Of a stretch of DNA of 64,000 nucleotides, positions 54,991 to 63,059 are shown piece by piece. The stretch covers positions 1-64,000 of the forward strand of contig JAAVWC010000012.1 in NCBI GenBank assembly GCA_023910675.1. Direction: 5' to 3'. Under the pieces are notes generated by a model. That model was not told the DNA's origin, made no database searches, and saw only the letters and a list, made by a program, of their open reading frames with translations. A program made the position numbers and the translations under genes. Source of the DNA: Gemmatimonas sp. (lineage in GTDB: Bacteria > Gemmatimonadota > Gemmatimonadetes > Gemmatimonadales > Gemmatimonadaceae). Every line of letters starts with the position of its first letter. Position 1 is the stretch's first letter.

Positions 54991-57324
54991 ATGACCGTCG
55001 CTGCGACCGTTTCTGCGACCTCGACCAGCTATGGCGCCACGCGCGCCACCGCTGCCGAACTCGATTACCGCCCGTCCTACCTCGCCGCCGCGATTGCGGC
55101 GTTGGTGACCTTCGTGCTGTACCTGGTCACCCTCGCCCCCACCACGTCGATGTGGGACACGAGCGAATACATCGCGGCCGCCTATGTGCTCGGCATTCCG
55201 CACCCGCCGGGCAACCCGTTCTTCGTCCTCATTGGGCGGGTGTTCAGCATCCTCCCTATCGCGCCGTCGGTGGCCATGCGCATCAATGTGCTGGCCGCGC
55301 TGTCGAGTGCGGTGAGTGCGATGTTCTGGTTCCTGGTCACCGAACGCGTACTCGTGGGATGGATGCCGCGCCGCTGGCAGCGCATCGTCGGCGGCTCGCT
55401 CGCCGTGCTCATTGGGGCGACCGCGTTCACGGTGTGGAATCAGTCGGTGGTGAACGAGAAGGTGTACACCGTATCGCTCGTCGGGCTGGCCATCATCTGC
55501 TGGCTGACAGTGCGCTGGTGTGACGATCCGGAAGGCCCCACGGCCGACCGCATCCTCGTGCTCATCGCGTACCTGCTCGGTCTTGGCTATACCAACCACA
55601 TGGCCGGTATGCTCGCCGCACCCGCGGTGGGCTTTGCGGTGCTCATTCGTCGTCCGCAAACCGTACTGCGCTGGAAGCTGCTGATTGCGTGCGCGGCCGC
55701 CATCGTGTTCGGTCTCACGCCGTTCGCCACGCAGCCCATTCGCGCGGGACACTTCCCGGCGATCAACGAGGGTGAGCCCACGGGGTGCGTGACCGAGCTC
55801 AAGATGGATTGTACGTTCAGCGCGCTCACGTACGACCGCTTCATGTACAACTTCAATCGCGGCCAGTATGGCAAGCCGGAGCTCGGTGAGCGCCAGGCGC
55901 CCTTCTCGGCGCAGTTGGGGATGTACTGGCTGTACTTCAAGTGGCAATGGCTGCGCGACGCCTACAACGAGAACCCGGGGCTGCAGAACGGCCTCGCGGT
56001 GTTCTACTTCATCCTCGTCATTCTTGGCGGGTGGATGCACTTCAAGAAGGACCGACGAAGTTTCTGGTTCTTCGGGCCACTCGTGGGCACCATGACGTTC
56101 GGGCTCATTTTCTACCTGAACTTCAAGTACGGGCATTCACAGGCGCTCGATCTGGGCGACGCCGTCCCACGCGAAGTGCGTGACCGAGACTACTTCTACC
56201 TGTGGAGCTTCTCGGCGTTGTCCGTGTGGGCCGCGCTGGGGTTGTTCTACCTGTGGGAGACGGTGGCCACGTTGTTCGGCGCCGACGAAGTGAAGCTCGG
56301 TAAGGAGACGGTGCTGGAGCCGCGCACGCGCAGCTTCGCGCTGGCGTCGCCGCTGCTCGCTATCGCGTTCGTGCCGCTCTTCGGCAACTGGACACAGGCC
56401 TCGCGTGCCGGCCAGACCGACACGACCGACTTCGCGCGCGACCTGCTCAACAGCGTCGAGCCGTACGGCATTCTCGTCACCGTCGGTGACAACGACACTT
56501 TCCCGCTCTGGTACGCGCAGGAAGTCGAAGGCATTCGCAAGGATGTCATCGTGGCCAACACGTCGCTGCTCAACACCGACTGGTACGTGCGTCAGCTCCT
56601 GCGCCGCCCGGTGTACGAATACGACGCCGCCAAGGGGCCGGAGATCTACAAGAGCGGCACGTGGAAGAAGCCGTCGGGCCCGCCGGTGAAGATGACCTTC
56701 GACGAAGCCGACGCGCTGCCGCTCGCCATTGCGACGCCGGAAAACGCGGCCTTCCAGAAGGGCGACATTGTGGCGCAGCCGCGGCTGCCGCAGATCATGA
56801 AGGCCGATCAGATGATCTACTTCATGATTCGCGACGCCTTCCCCGATCGCGCCATGTACTTCAGCCGCACCGCCGGTGGCTATCCGTACGAGCTCGGGCT
56901 CGAGCGGTATGTGGTTACGGTGGGCATGGCCAAGAAGCTGCTGCCGCAGCAGGTCGTCCCGGGTGGCAACATCGTGCTCATCCCCGGCGAAGGTGCGGTA
57001 GACGTGGAGCGCTCATATGCGCTCTGGAACTCCGTGTTTACGGCCACCAAGTCGCTGGCCGCACGCAACGGTTGGGTGGACGACGCGTCGGTTGGCATCC
57101 CCGACCTGTATGTCATCAGCGGTGTCACGCTCGCCGAAGCGCTCGCGCAGAGCGGTCAGGTGGAGAAGTCCCGTGCGGTGTACGAACAGTCCAAGGGCAT
57201 CGCGTCGGCGATGCGCCGCACGCAGGTGTTCGGCTTTGACCGTCAGCCGCAGCTGCCCATCGCGCCGGGTGCCGACACCGCGGCGCAGCAGCAGCTGCTG
57301 CCGCCGGATACCACGAAGAAGTAA
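54991..57324 (+). CDS. DUF2723 membrane protein (glycosyltransferase-117-like)
   Basis: A 777-residue protein. The N-terminal half has many membrane segments, starting YLAAAIAALVTFVLYLVTLA, with the DUF2723 motifs APTTSMWDTSEYIAAAYVLG and IPHPPGNPFFVLIGRVF. The motif D-x-x-E/Y near the first loop (WDTSEY) is shared with lipid-sugar-using glycosyltransferases. A long non-membrane C-terminal half follows, including TVGDNDTFPLWYAQEVEGIR. It may transfer a sugar to exported proteins or lipids. It precedes the amidohydrolase gene by 9 bases. The 227-base gap upstream shows nothing beyond presumed divergent promoters. Confidence 0.85.
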   Translation: MTVAATVSATSTSYGATRATAAELDYRPSYLAAAIAALVTFVLYLVTLAPTTSMWDTSEYIAAAYVLGIPHPPGNPFFVLIGRVFSILPIAPSVAMRINVLAALSSAVSAMFWFLVTERVLVGWMPRRWQRIVGGSLAVLIGATAFTVWNQSVVNEKVYTVSLVGLAIICWLTVRWCDDPEGPTADRILVLIAYLLGLGYTNHMAGMLAAPAVGFAVLIRRPQTVLRWKLLIACAAAIVFGLTPFATQPIRAGHFPAINEGEPTGCVTELKMDCTFSALTYDRFMYNFNRGQYGKPELGERQAPFSAQLGMYWLYFKWQWLRDAYNENPGLQNGLAVFYFILVILGGWMHFKKDRRSFWFFGPLVGTMTFGLIFYLNFKYGHSQALDLGDAVPREVRDRDYFYLWSFSALSVWAALGLFYLWETVATLFGADEVKLGKETVLEPRTRSFALASPLLAIAFVPLFGNWTQASRAGQTDTTDFARDLLNSVEPYGILVTVGDNDTFPLWYAQEVEGIRKDVIVANTSLLNTDWYVRQLLRRPVYEYDAAKGPEIYKSGTWKKPSGPPVKMTFDEADALPLAIATPENAAFQKGDIVAQPRLPQIMKADQMIYFMIRDAFPDRAMYFSRTAGGYPYELGLERYVVTVGMAKKLLPQQVVPGGNIVLIPGEGAVDVERSYALWNSVFTATKSLAARNGWVDDASVGIPDLYVISGVTLAEALAQSGQVEKSRAVYEQSKGIASAMRRTQVFGFDRQPQLPIAPGADTAAQQQLLPPDTTKK

Positions 57325-57333
57325 GGAGACGCT

Positions 57334-58545
57334 GTGCGTCGAGTTTCCCGTTCCATGTTGTCGGTGTTCACGCTGGCCCTGCCCTGCACCTTGGCCGCGC
57401 AGGGCTTTCGTGGTGGCACCACCATCAAGGCCGGTGAAGAGTGCCCGCCGGGCACCACCGAAGTGCGTCCGCGTACCTGCCTGGCTCCCGAAGGCAAAGT
57501 GCCGAGCATCGTGGACTATCGTCCCAAGAGCACGCTCAAGGTGCCGGCCACCATGCGCATGAAGGCCAAGTTTCCGGTGGTCGATTACCACGGGCATCCG
57601 GGCGGCGCGCAGATCGGCAGCGTAGAGGCGCTCGAGCGGTTCGGCCCCACGCTCGACTCCATCAACGTGCGCCTCATGATCGTCGCCGGCAACGTGTCGG
57701 GCGATCGGCTCACGCAGGGGATCGCGCTGGTCAATCAGTCGAAGACCATGAAGGACCGTGTGCGCTTCCTCACTGGCATCAACTTCAACGGCGTCGGCAC
57801 GCCGGGGTGGGCGCAGAAGGCCGTTGCGCAGATGGAAGCAGACGCCAAGGCCGGTGCCGTCGGCATTGGCGAAGTGGGCAAAGGCTTCGGCTTGTCCGCC
57901 AAAAAGGCCGACGGATCGCGTCTCAAGCTCAACGACCCCGAGCTGGCCCCGGTGTTCGAAGCCGCTGGTCGCCTCAAGTTGGCGGTGTTCATTCACACGG
58001 CCGACCCGCAGGAGTTCTTCCGCGAGGTGGACTACACCAACGAGCGGTGGCTCGAGCAGTCGCTCTTCCCCGAGCGTCGGTACCCGCAGGACCGCAATCC
58101 CAGCTTCGAGCAGCTCATGGCCGAGCGGGACAGCCTCTTCCGTCGTCACCCCAAGACGACGTTCGTCGCCGCCCATTTGGGCTGGCATGCGAACGATCTG
58201 GGGCGCCTGGGCAAAATGTTCGACGAGATGCCCAACGTGCTCGGCGAAATGGGCGCCATTCTGTACGACATCGGTCGTCAGCCGCGCGCGGCGCACGACT
58301 TCTTCGTCAAGTATCAGGACCGCATTCTCTTCGGCAAGGACAGCTTCCAGCCGGAAGAGTATCCGTACTACTGGCGCGTGCTGGAAACGCGTGACGACTA
58401 TTTCGATTACTACCGCGACTACCACGCCTTCTGGAAGCTCTACGGCATCGACCTGCCGGACGCGGTGCTGAAGAAGGTGTACTACCAGAACGCGTTGCGC
58501 ATCATGCCGGCATTGGGTGCGGCGGCGCAGGGATTTCCGAAGTAA
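57334..58545 (+). CDS. Amidohydrolase-family (TIM barrel) secreted protein
   Basis: A 403-residue protein that begins at a GTG with AAGGAG just upstream and has a signal peptide (SMLSVFTLALPCTLAAQ). The barrel shows FPVVDYHGHPGGAQIG (metal-binding HxH), GAVGIGEVGKGFGLS, LAVFIHTADPQEFF, TFVAAHLGWHANDLGRL and DRILFGKDSFQPEEYPYY, the pattern of amidohydrolase-2 proteins. The substrate is unknown. It lies after the DUF2723 gene and ends at a strong terminator. Confidence 0.85.
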   Translation: MRRVSRSMLSVFTLALPCTLAAQGFRGGTTIKAGEECPPGTTEVRPRTCLAPEGKVPSIVDYRPKSTLKVPATMRMKAKFPVVDYHGHPGGAQIGSVEALERFGPTLDSINVRLMIVAGNVSGDRLTQGIALVNQSKTMKDRVRFLTGINFNGVGTPGWAQKAVAQMEADAKAGAVGIGEVGKGFGLSAKKADGSRLKLNDPELAPVFEAAGRLKLAVFIHTADPQEFFREVDYTNERWLEQSLFPERRYPQDRNPSFEQLMAERDSLFRRHPKTTFVAAHLGWHANDLGRLGKMFDEMPNVLGEMGAILYDIGRQPRAAHDFFVKYQDRILFGKDSFQPEEYPYYWRVLETRDDYFDYYRDYHAFWKLYGIDLPDAVLKKVYYQNALRIMPALGAAAQGFPK

Positions 58546-58571
58546 TCCAACAGATCGCCCCCCCAAAAAGC

Positions 58572-58604
58572 AGCGGCGCGCATCCACACCGGATGCGCGC
58601 CGCT
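58572..58604. terminator. Two-way intrinsic terminator
   Basis: A 14-bp perfect stem, AGCGGCGCGCATCC with GGATGCGCGCCGCT, and a 5-base loop. A-rich sequence precedes it (CCCCAAAAAG) and T-rich sequence follows (CTTTCATT), so it can stop transcription from both the amidohydrolase (plus) and the Bax-inhibitor-like gene (minus). Confidence 0.88.
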
Positions 58605-58626
58605 CTTTCATTCTACCGCCGTGCGA

Positions 58627-59376
58627 TCAGTCGCGACGACCCTGCAAACGCGACAACAGACGCAGCAGCTCGAGATACAACCAGATCAGCGTGACCATGA
58701 GGCCAAAGGCCGCGAACCACTCCATGGCCTTGGGCGCTCCCATGCGCGCGCCTTCTTCGATGCGATCGAAGTCGAGCACAAGGTTGAGCGCCGCCACACC
58801 GGCAATGGCCACGTTCACCCCAATGGCGAGCCAGCTGGTGGAGTTGAAGTAGCCGATCTGTACGCCGAACAATGACAACAGGAACGAGCCGAGGTAGAAG
58901 AGGCCGATACCCATGGTGGCACCAAGCATCATGCGCTTGAAGCCAGCGCTCGCCTGCAGCACACGAAAGCGATAGAGCGTGAGCACACCAAGCGTGACAC
59001 CGAAGGTGAGCAACACCGCCTGCTGCGGCAGTCCGGCAAAGCGCGCGTTGTACAGCGCCGAAATGGCGCCCAGCAGAATGCCTTCGAGCGACGCGTAGAT
59101 GGGCGCCGTCCACGGGGCCCACTGCGGACGGAAGCTCGTCATCATGGCGAACAGGAAGCCGCCGAGACCGCCCACGAGCATGGCCGGCATGATCAGATCG
59201 GTGCGGCCGCTGGCCACCTGCTGCCAGGTGAGCGCCGCCGAGAAGACGACGAGCGCGAGCAGCAACGATGCCTTGCCGGCCGTGCCGGCCACCGTCATGG
59301 CACCGGGGCTGGTAAGACCGAACGTCGAGCGCGCCGTGTCGGCGAACTTGGAGAGGACCGGATTATTGGTACGCAT
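58627..59376 (-). CDS. Bax inhibitor-1/YccA family membrane protein
   Basis: A 249-residue protein with about seven membrane segments (for example ASLLLALVVFSAALTWQQVA and LMVTLIWLYLELLRLLSRLQ). It has the family's C-terminal LNLVLDFDRIEEGARMGAPK and WLYLELLRLL motifs. Bacterial members bind to the FtsH protease or act as calcium-leak channels. It is convergent with the amidohydrolase. Confidence 0.88.
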   Translation of the reverse strand: MRTNNPVLSKFADTARSTFGLTSPGAMTVAGTAGKASLLLALVVFSAALTWQQVASGRTDLIMPAMLVGGLGGFLFAMMTSFRPQWAPWTAPIYASLEGILLGAISALYNARFAGLPQQAVLLTFGVTLGVLTLYRFRVLQASAGFKRMMLGATMGIGLFYLGSFLLSLFGVQIGYFNSTSWLAIGVNVAIAGVAALNLVLDFDRIEEGARMGAPKAMEWFAAFGLMVTLIWLYLELLRLLSRLQGRRD

Positions 59377-59408
59377 ATCGGGATGGCTGTTGAAGAAGTC
59401 CTACGCCG

Positions 59409-60416
59409 TCATTGTACACCGAGAACCCGGGAAACGATCGGGTCCATGCCGCCGCGCATGGGGTCGCACACCGGCACCCCCAGCTCCTGCTGCACACGGT
59501 CCCGGTATTCGGCCCATTCGGGATCGTTCAACGATGACGAATTGATGGACACCCCCGCCAGTGCCACCCTGCGGTTGGTGATCCGTGCGGCCTGCAGGTA
59601 CTGCGCGACCGCGTCGGCCAAGGGGGGAATGGGGAATTCGGGACGGTACTCGATGGTGAACCGGGTGGGGTCGTGGCAGAGCACGATCCAGTCGGGCTGC
59701 GAGCCATGCAACAACCCCAGCGTCACCCCGGCATAGGCGGGGTGGAAGAGCGAACCCTGCCCCTCGATCACGTCATAGTGATCGGGGTCGTTATTGGGGG
59801 ACAGCGTTTCGGCGGCGCCGGCAATGAAGTCGGCGACGACGGCATCGATGGCCACGCCGCTGCCGGCGATCATGATGCCGGTTTGCCCGGTGGCGCGAAA
59901 CGTCGCCTTCTGCCCGCGCGCGTGGAGGGCGTTGGTGAGCGCCAGGGCCGTGTATTTCTTGCCGAGCGCGCAGTCGGTGCCGACGGTGGCAATGCGGAGC
60001 CCGGTGCGTTTGGTGCCTTCGCCGGCGGGAAAGGCCTGGTCGCTATGGCGCACGTCGACCAGGCGGACGCCACGGGCCGCTGCCGCGCTCACCAGCGTTG
60101 GAAAGCTGGTCAGGCGGGTGTGCATGCCACTCACGATATCGAGGCCGTTCTCGATGGCGGCCAGCAGGTCGGGGACCCACGCCTCGGGAAGCTTGCCGCC
60201 TACCGACGCGATACCGATGACCAGACTGCCGGCTCCTTCGGCGGCAGCGTCTGCGGGCGACCGTCGCGGTAGTCCTACGCTCACGGCCCCCGGAATACTC
60301 CATTCGCCAACAACGTCGTCTCGGCACCAGTCGCGAAGCCCGCAGGCGGTCTTGGCGTCGGTAGGGTACTGGGCATCGCCCAGATACAGCAGGTAGGGTT
60401 TGCGGAGTTCTGGCAT
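59409..60416 (-). CDS. DUF1611 family protein (DgcN-like)
   Basis: A 335-residue protein. The C-terminal P-loop-like domain shows RIATVGTDCALGKKYTALAL and FRATGQTGIMIAGSGVAIDA, the DUF1611 hallmark; the N-terminal Rossmann-like half contains GIASVGGKLPEAWVPDLLAA and SGMHTRL. A characterised relative, DgcN, acetylates D-glutamate and usually lies beside the racemase-like gene dgcA, which is absent here, so the substrate is uncertain. Confidence 0.85.
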   Translation of the reverse strand: MPELRKPYLLYLGDAQYPTDAKTACGLRDWCRDDVVGEWSIPGAVSVGLPRRSPADAAAEGAGSLVIGIASVGGKLPEAWVPDLLAAIENGLDIVSGMHTRLTSFPTLVSAAAARGVRLVDVRHSDQAFPAGEGTKRTGLRIATVGTDCALGKKYTALALTNALHARGQKATFRATGQTGIMIAGSGVAIDAVVADFIAGAAETLSPNNDPDHYDVIEGQGSLFHPAYAGVTLGLLHGSQPDWIVLCHDPTRFTIEYRPEFPIPPLADAVAQYLQAARITNRRVALAGVSINSSSLNDPEWAEYRDRVQQELGVPVCDPMRGGMDPIVSRVLGVQ

Positions 60417-60471
60417 GACGGAAAAGTGCCTTGCGTGACCAGACTCCGTCACCCCTGCGCTGCGGAACGGC

Positions 60472-61290
60472 CTACTTGGGCATGCCCTTGGCCATGAGCG
60501 ACCAGTACGACACTGGGGCCAGTCGCTGCAGCAGCGCGAGCCCCGCCGCGTCGGCGCCCACGAGTACTCGCGGCTTCCGGCATTCCACGCTGCGCACAAT
60601 GATCTCCCCCGCCTTGGCCGGGGGCATGCGCAAGAATTTCCGGAAATCATCACGTCGCCGGATCACGTCGGCGGCCCCGATGCCCCTTGGGACACGCGCA
60701 TTGTCGGCGATGTTCGTGCGGACACCGCCCGGGTGCACGACAGTCACACCCACCCTGGTGCCCTCGAGTTCGTGCCGCAACGCCTCCGAGAACCCGCGCA
60801 CGGCGAACTTGCTCGCGGCGTACGCCACCTGCTCGGCCGGCGCGACAATGCCGAAGATGCTGGAAATGTTCACGAGCCGCGCATCATCACTGGCGCGCAG
60901 CAACGGCATGAACGCGCGCGTCATGCGCACGACGCCGTGGAAGTTGATAGCGAAGAGCCAATCGAAATCTTCTTCGGATACCATGTCGAAGGTGCCATCG
61001 ACCCCAACACCGGCGTTATTCACCACCAGATCCACACGGTCGTGCACCGTGCTCACCGCCGCCGGAAGCGCCGCGACCATCTCGCGGCTGGCGACGTCGA
61101 CGACATGCTGCGACACACGACACGCCGCCGGCAGCTGCGCGACGGTGCCTGCGAGCGACGCGGCGTTGACGTCCACCAGCGCAAGGTGACAGCCGCGGTG
61201 CGCGAGCACCATCGCGATGGCCTGGCCAATGCCACTACCGGCGCCGGTAACGACCGCCGTCCGGCCGCGCAGCTGCATGCGCTCAGCCAT
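60472..61290 (-). CDS. Short-chain dehydrogenase/reductase
   Basis: A 272-residue classical SDR. Cofactor motif TGAGSGIGQAIAMVLAHRG, VNNAGVG, and catalytic Ser/Tyr/Lys in VNISSIFGIVAPAEQVAYAA and YAASKFAVRGFSEALRHEL. The ATG at 61290 overlaps the monooxygenase stop by 8 bases, so they are coupled. SDR genes next to such monooxygenases commonly act on the same ketone/alcohol. Confidence 0.92.
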   Translation of the reverse strand: MAERMQLRGRTAVVTGAGSGIGQAIAMVLAHRGCHLALVDVNAASLAGTVAQLPAACRVSQHVVDVASREMVAALPAAVSTVHDRVDLVVNNAGVGVDGTFDMVSEEDFDWLFAINFHGVVRMTRAFMPLLRASDDARLVNISSIFGIVAPAEQVAYAASKFAVRGFSEALRHELEGTRVGVTVVHPGGVRTNIADNARVPRGIGAADVIRRRDDFRKFLRMPPAKAGEIIVRSVECRKPRVLVGADAAGLALLQRLAPVSYWSLMAKGMPK

Positions 61291-62791
61291 GGCGCACCAA
61301 CTCCGGTTCAGTGTGCGTTTCGCGCGTCGCTGCGGGGGCACGGCGAAACTCCAGCGCCGGATCGTCCACGCGACCGTGACGCAGGGAGAACAAGTCCTTC
61401 ACGTAGTTCTGATACAGCCGCCACGGGGCCCGCGTCCCCTGCTTGGGGAGCGAAGGGGCCGCGCGTTGCACGTAGCCGGAGGTAAAGTCGAACACCGGCG
61501 TTTCGCCCATGCCGGCTTCGCGCCGCGGCGTCACCTGCCCGTAGTCGTGCGCTTGCATGTAGGTGAGCAGGCGACAGACATGCTGCGTAATGAGATCGCT
61601 CTTGAGCGTCCACGAGGCGTTGGTGTAGCCCACCGCCGCCGCAAGGTTGGGCAGATCGGTGAGCATCATGCCCTTGTAGAGCATCGTGGTGTTGAACACG
61701 ACGGGCGTGCCGTCAACCGTGAGCGTTACCCCCGGCAACAGCGCCATGCGGAGCCCCGTCGCCGTCACGATGATGTCGGCATCCAGACGCGCGCCCGATT
61801 GCAGCACAATGCCGGCGGCATCGAAGCGCACGATCTGATCGGTGACAAGAGAGGCGCTCCCATTGCGCAGCACCTGAAACAGGTCGCCGTCGGGGATCAT
61901 GCACAGACGCTCATCCCACGGCTGGTACGTGGGGCTGAAGTGCACATCCACCGGGAAATGATTTCCGAGTTGCTTGCGGGCTTCGGTGCGCAACCCGTGC
62001 TTGAAGATCTCGGGATACGTGCGCGCCAGATGGTAGTAGAACATGCTGCGCGCCACGTTCTTCCAGCGCGACAGGGCGTACGCCATGCGCGAGGGCAACA
62101 CGCGGCGCAGCGCGTTTGCGATGGCGTCTTCCGATGGCAGCGTGGCGATGTATGTGGGCGATCGCTGCAGCATGGTGACATGCGCCGCGGCACCTTCGCC
62201 CTTGGCCATGGCCGGCACCAACGTCACGGCCGTCGCGCCGCTGCCGATGACCACGACGCGCTTGCCGGCATAGTCGAGCCCCTCGGGCCACTGCTGCGGA
62301 TGCACCACGCGTCCGGCAAAGTCGGCGAGCCCGGGCCAATCGGGGGTGTATCCCTGCGCGTAATCGTAGTAGCCCGCACAGCTGAAGAGAAAACGCGCAC
62401 TGATCTGCACCGGAGTGCGTACACTCCCCGCTTCGAGCGTCACTGTCCAGCGCGCACGTTCCGACGACCACTCGGCGCGCACCAAGCGGTGCTGGAAACG
62501 AATGTGCTGGTCAATACCCGCCTCGCGCGCCGTGTCTTCGATGTACGCCTTGATGGACGGCCCGTCGGCGATGGCCTTGGCGTTCTGCCATGGCCGGAAG
62601 CGATAGCCGAGGGTGTACATGTCGGAGTCGGAGCGGATCCCCGGGTAGCGAAACAGGTCCCAGGTGCCGCCCATGTGCTCGCGCGCTTCGACAATGGCAT
62701 ACGACAGCGACGGGCACTCGGACTGGAGGTGCCAGGCCGCGCTGATGCCGGAGAGGCCGGCGCCAATGACGAGCACATCGAGCTGTTCCAC
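61283..62791 (-). CDS. Flavin-containing (Baeyer-Villiger-type) monooxygenase
   Basis: About 502 residues from the GTG at 62791, which has GGAG 6 bases upstream; a TTG at 62836 would add 15 residues. FAD site VLVIGAGLSGISAAWHLQ, the Baeyer-Villiger signature region FRYPGIRSDSDMYTLGYRF, the second nucleotide site VVVIGSGATAVTLVPAMAKG and ADIIVTATGLRM. The length and motifs resemble EtaA/MymA-type enzymes, which oxidise ketones and other substrates using NADPH. It is coupled to the SDR gene. Confidence 0.9.
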   Translation of the reverse strand: MEQLDVLVIGAGLSGISAAWHLQSECPSLSYAIVEAREHMGGTWDLFRYPGIRSDSDMYTLGYRFRPWQNAKAIADGPSIKAYIEDTAREAGIDQHIRFQHRLVRAEWSSERARWTVTLEAGSVRTPVQISARFLFSCAGYYDYAQGYTPDWPGLADFAGRVVHPQQWPEGLDYAGKRVVVIGSGATAVTLVPAMAKGEGAAAHVTMLQRSPTYIATLPSEDAIANALRRVLPSRMAYALSRWKNVARSMFYYHLARTYPEIFKHGLRTEARKQLGNHFPVDVHFSPTYQPWDERLCMIPDGDLFQVLRNGSASLVTDQIVRFDAAGIVLQSGARLDADIIVTATGLRMALLPGVTLTVDGTPVVFNTTMLYKGMMLTDLPNLAAAVGYTNASWTLKSDLITQHVCRLLTYMQAHDYGQVTPRREAGMGETPVFDFTSGYVQRAAPSLPKQGTRAPWRLYQNYVKDLFSLRHGRVDDPALEFRRAPAATRETHTEPELVRHG

Positions 62792-62970
62792 CAAGGGCTC
62801 CGGAGCGCGGGAGGGCCCGTTGGGGTGCGACGCCAACGGGTGCTGCCGAGAGAAGCTAGCATGCCGCGCGCGGGCCGCGCACGGGTGGGAAAGCGTCGCG
62901 CCCTATGGCCACGACTCCCCTCCACGGCGGTACTTGCTAGATTTGTCGCACGGCCGAGGGTTGGCCGCTT

Positions 62971-63057
62971 GGGGGGATGGTCGAGTGGTTTATGGCTCCG
63001 GTCTTGAAAACCGGCGTACCTGAAAGGGTACCGTGGGTTCGAATCCCACTCCCCCCG
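62971..63057 (+). tRNA. tRNA-Ser (TGA)
   Basis: An 87-base cloverleaf with acceptor GGGGGGA/TCCCCCC, anticodon arm CCGGT-CTTGAAA-ACCGG (anticodon TGA), a long variable arm and T arm GTGGG-TTCGAAT-CCCAC, discriminator G. CCA is not encoded. An extended -10-like TGCTAGATT lies at about 62935-62943. A coding region begins two bases after the tRNA. Confidence 0.96.
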
Positions 63058-63059
63058 CT

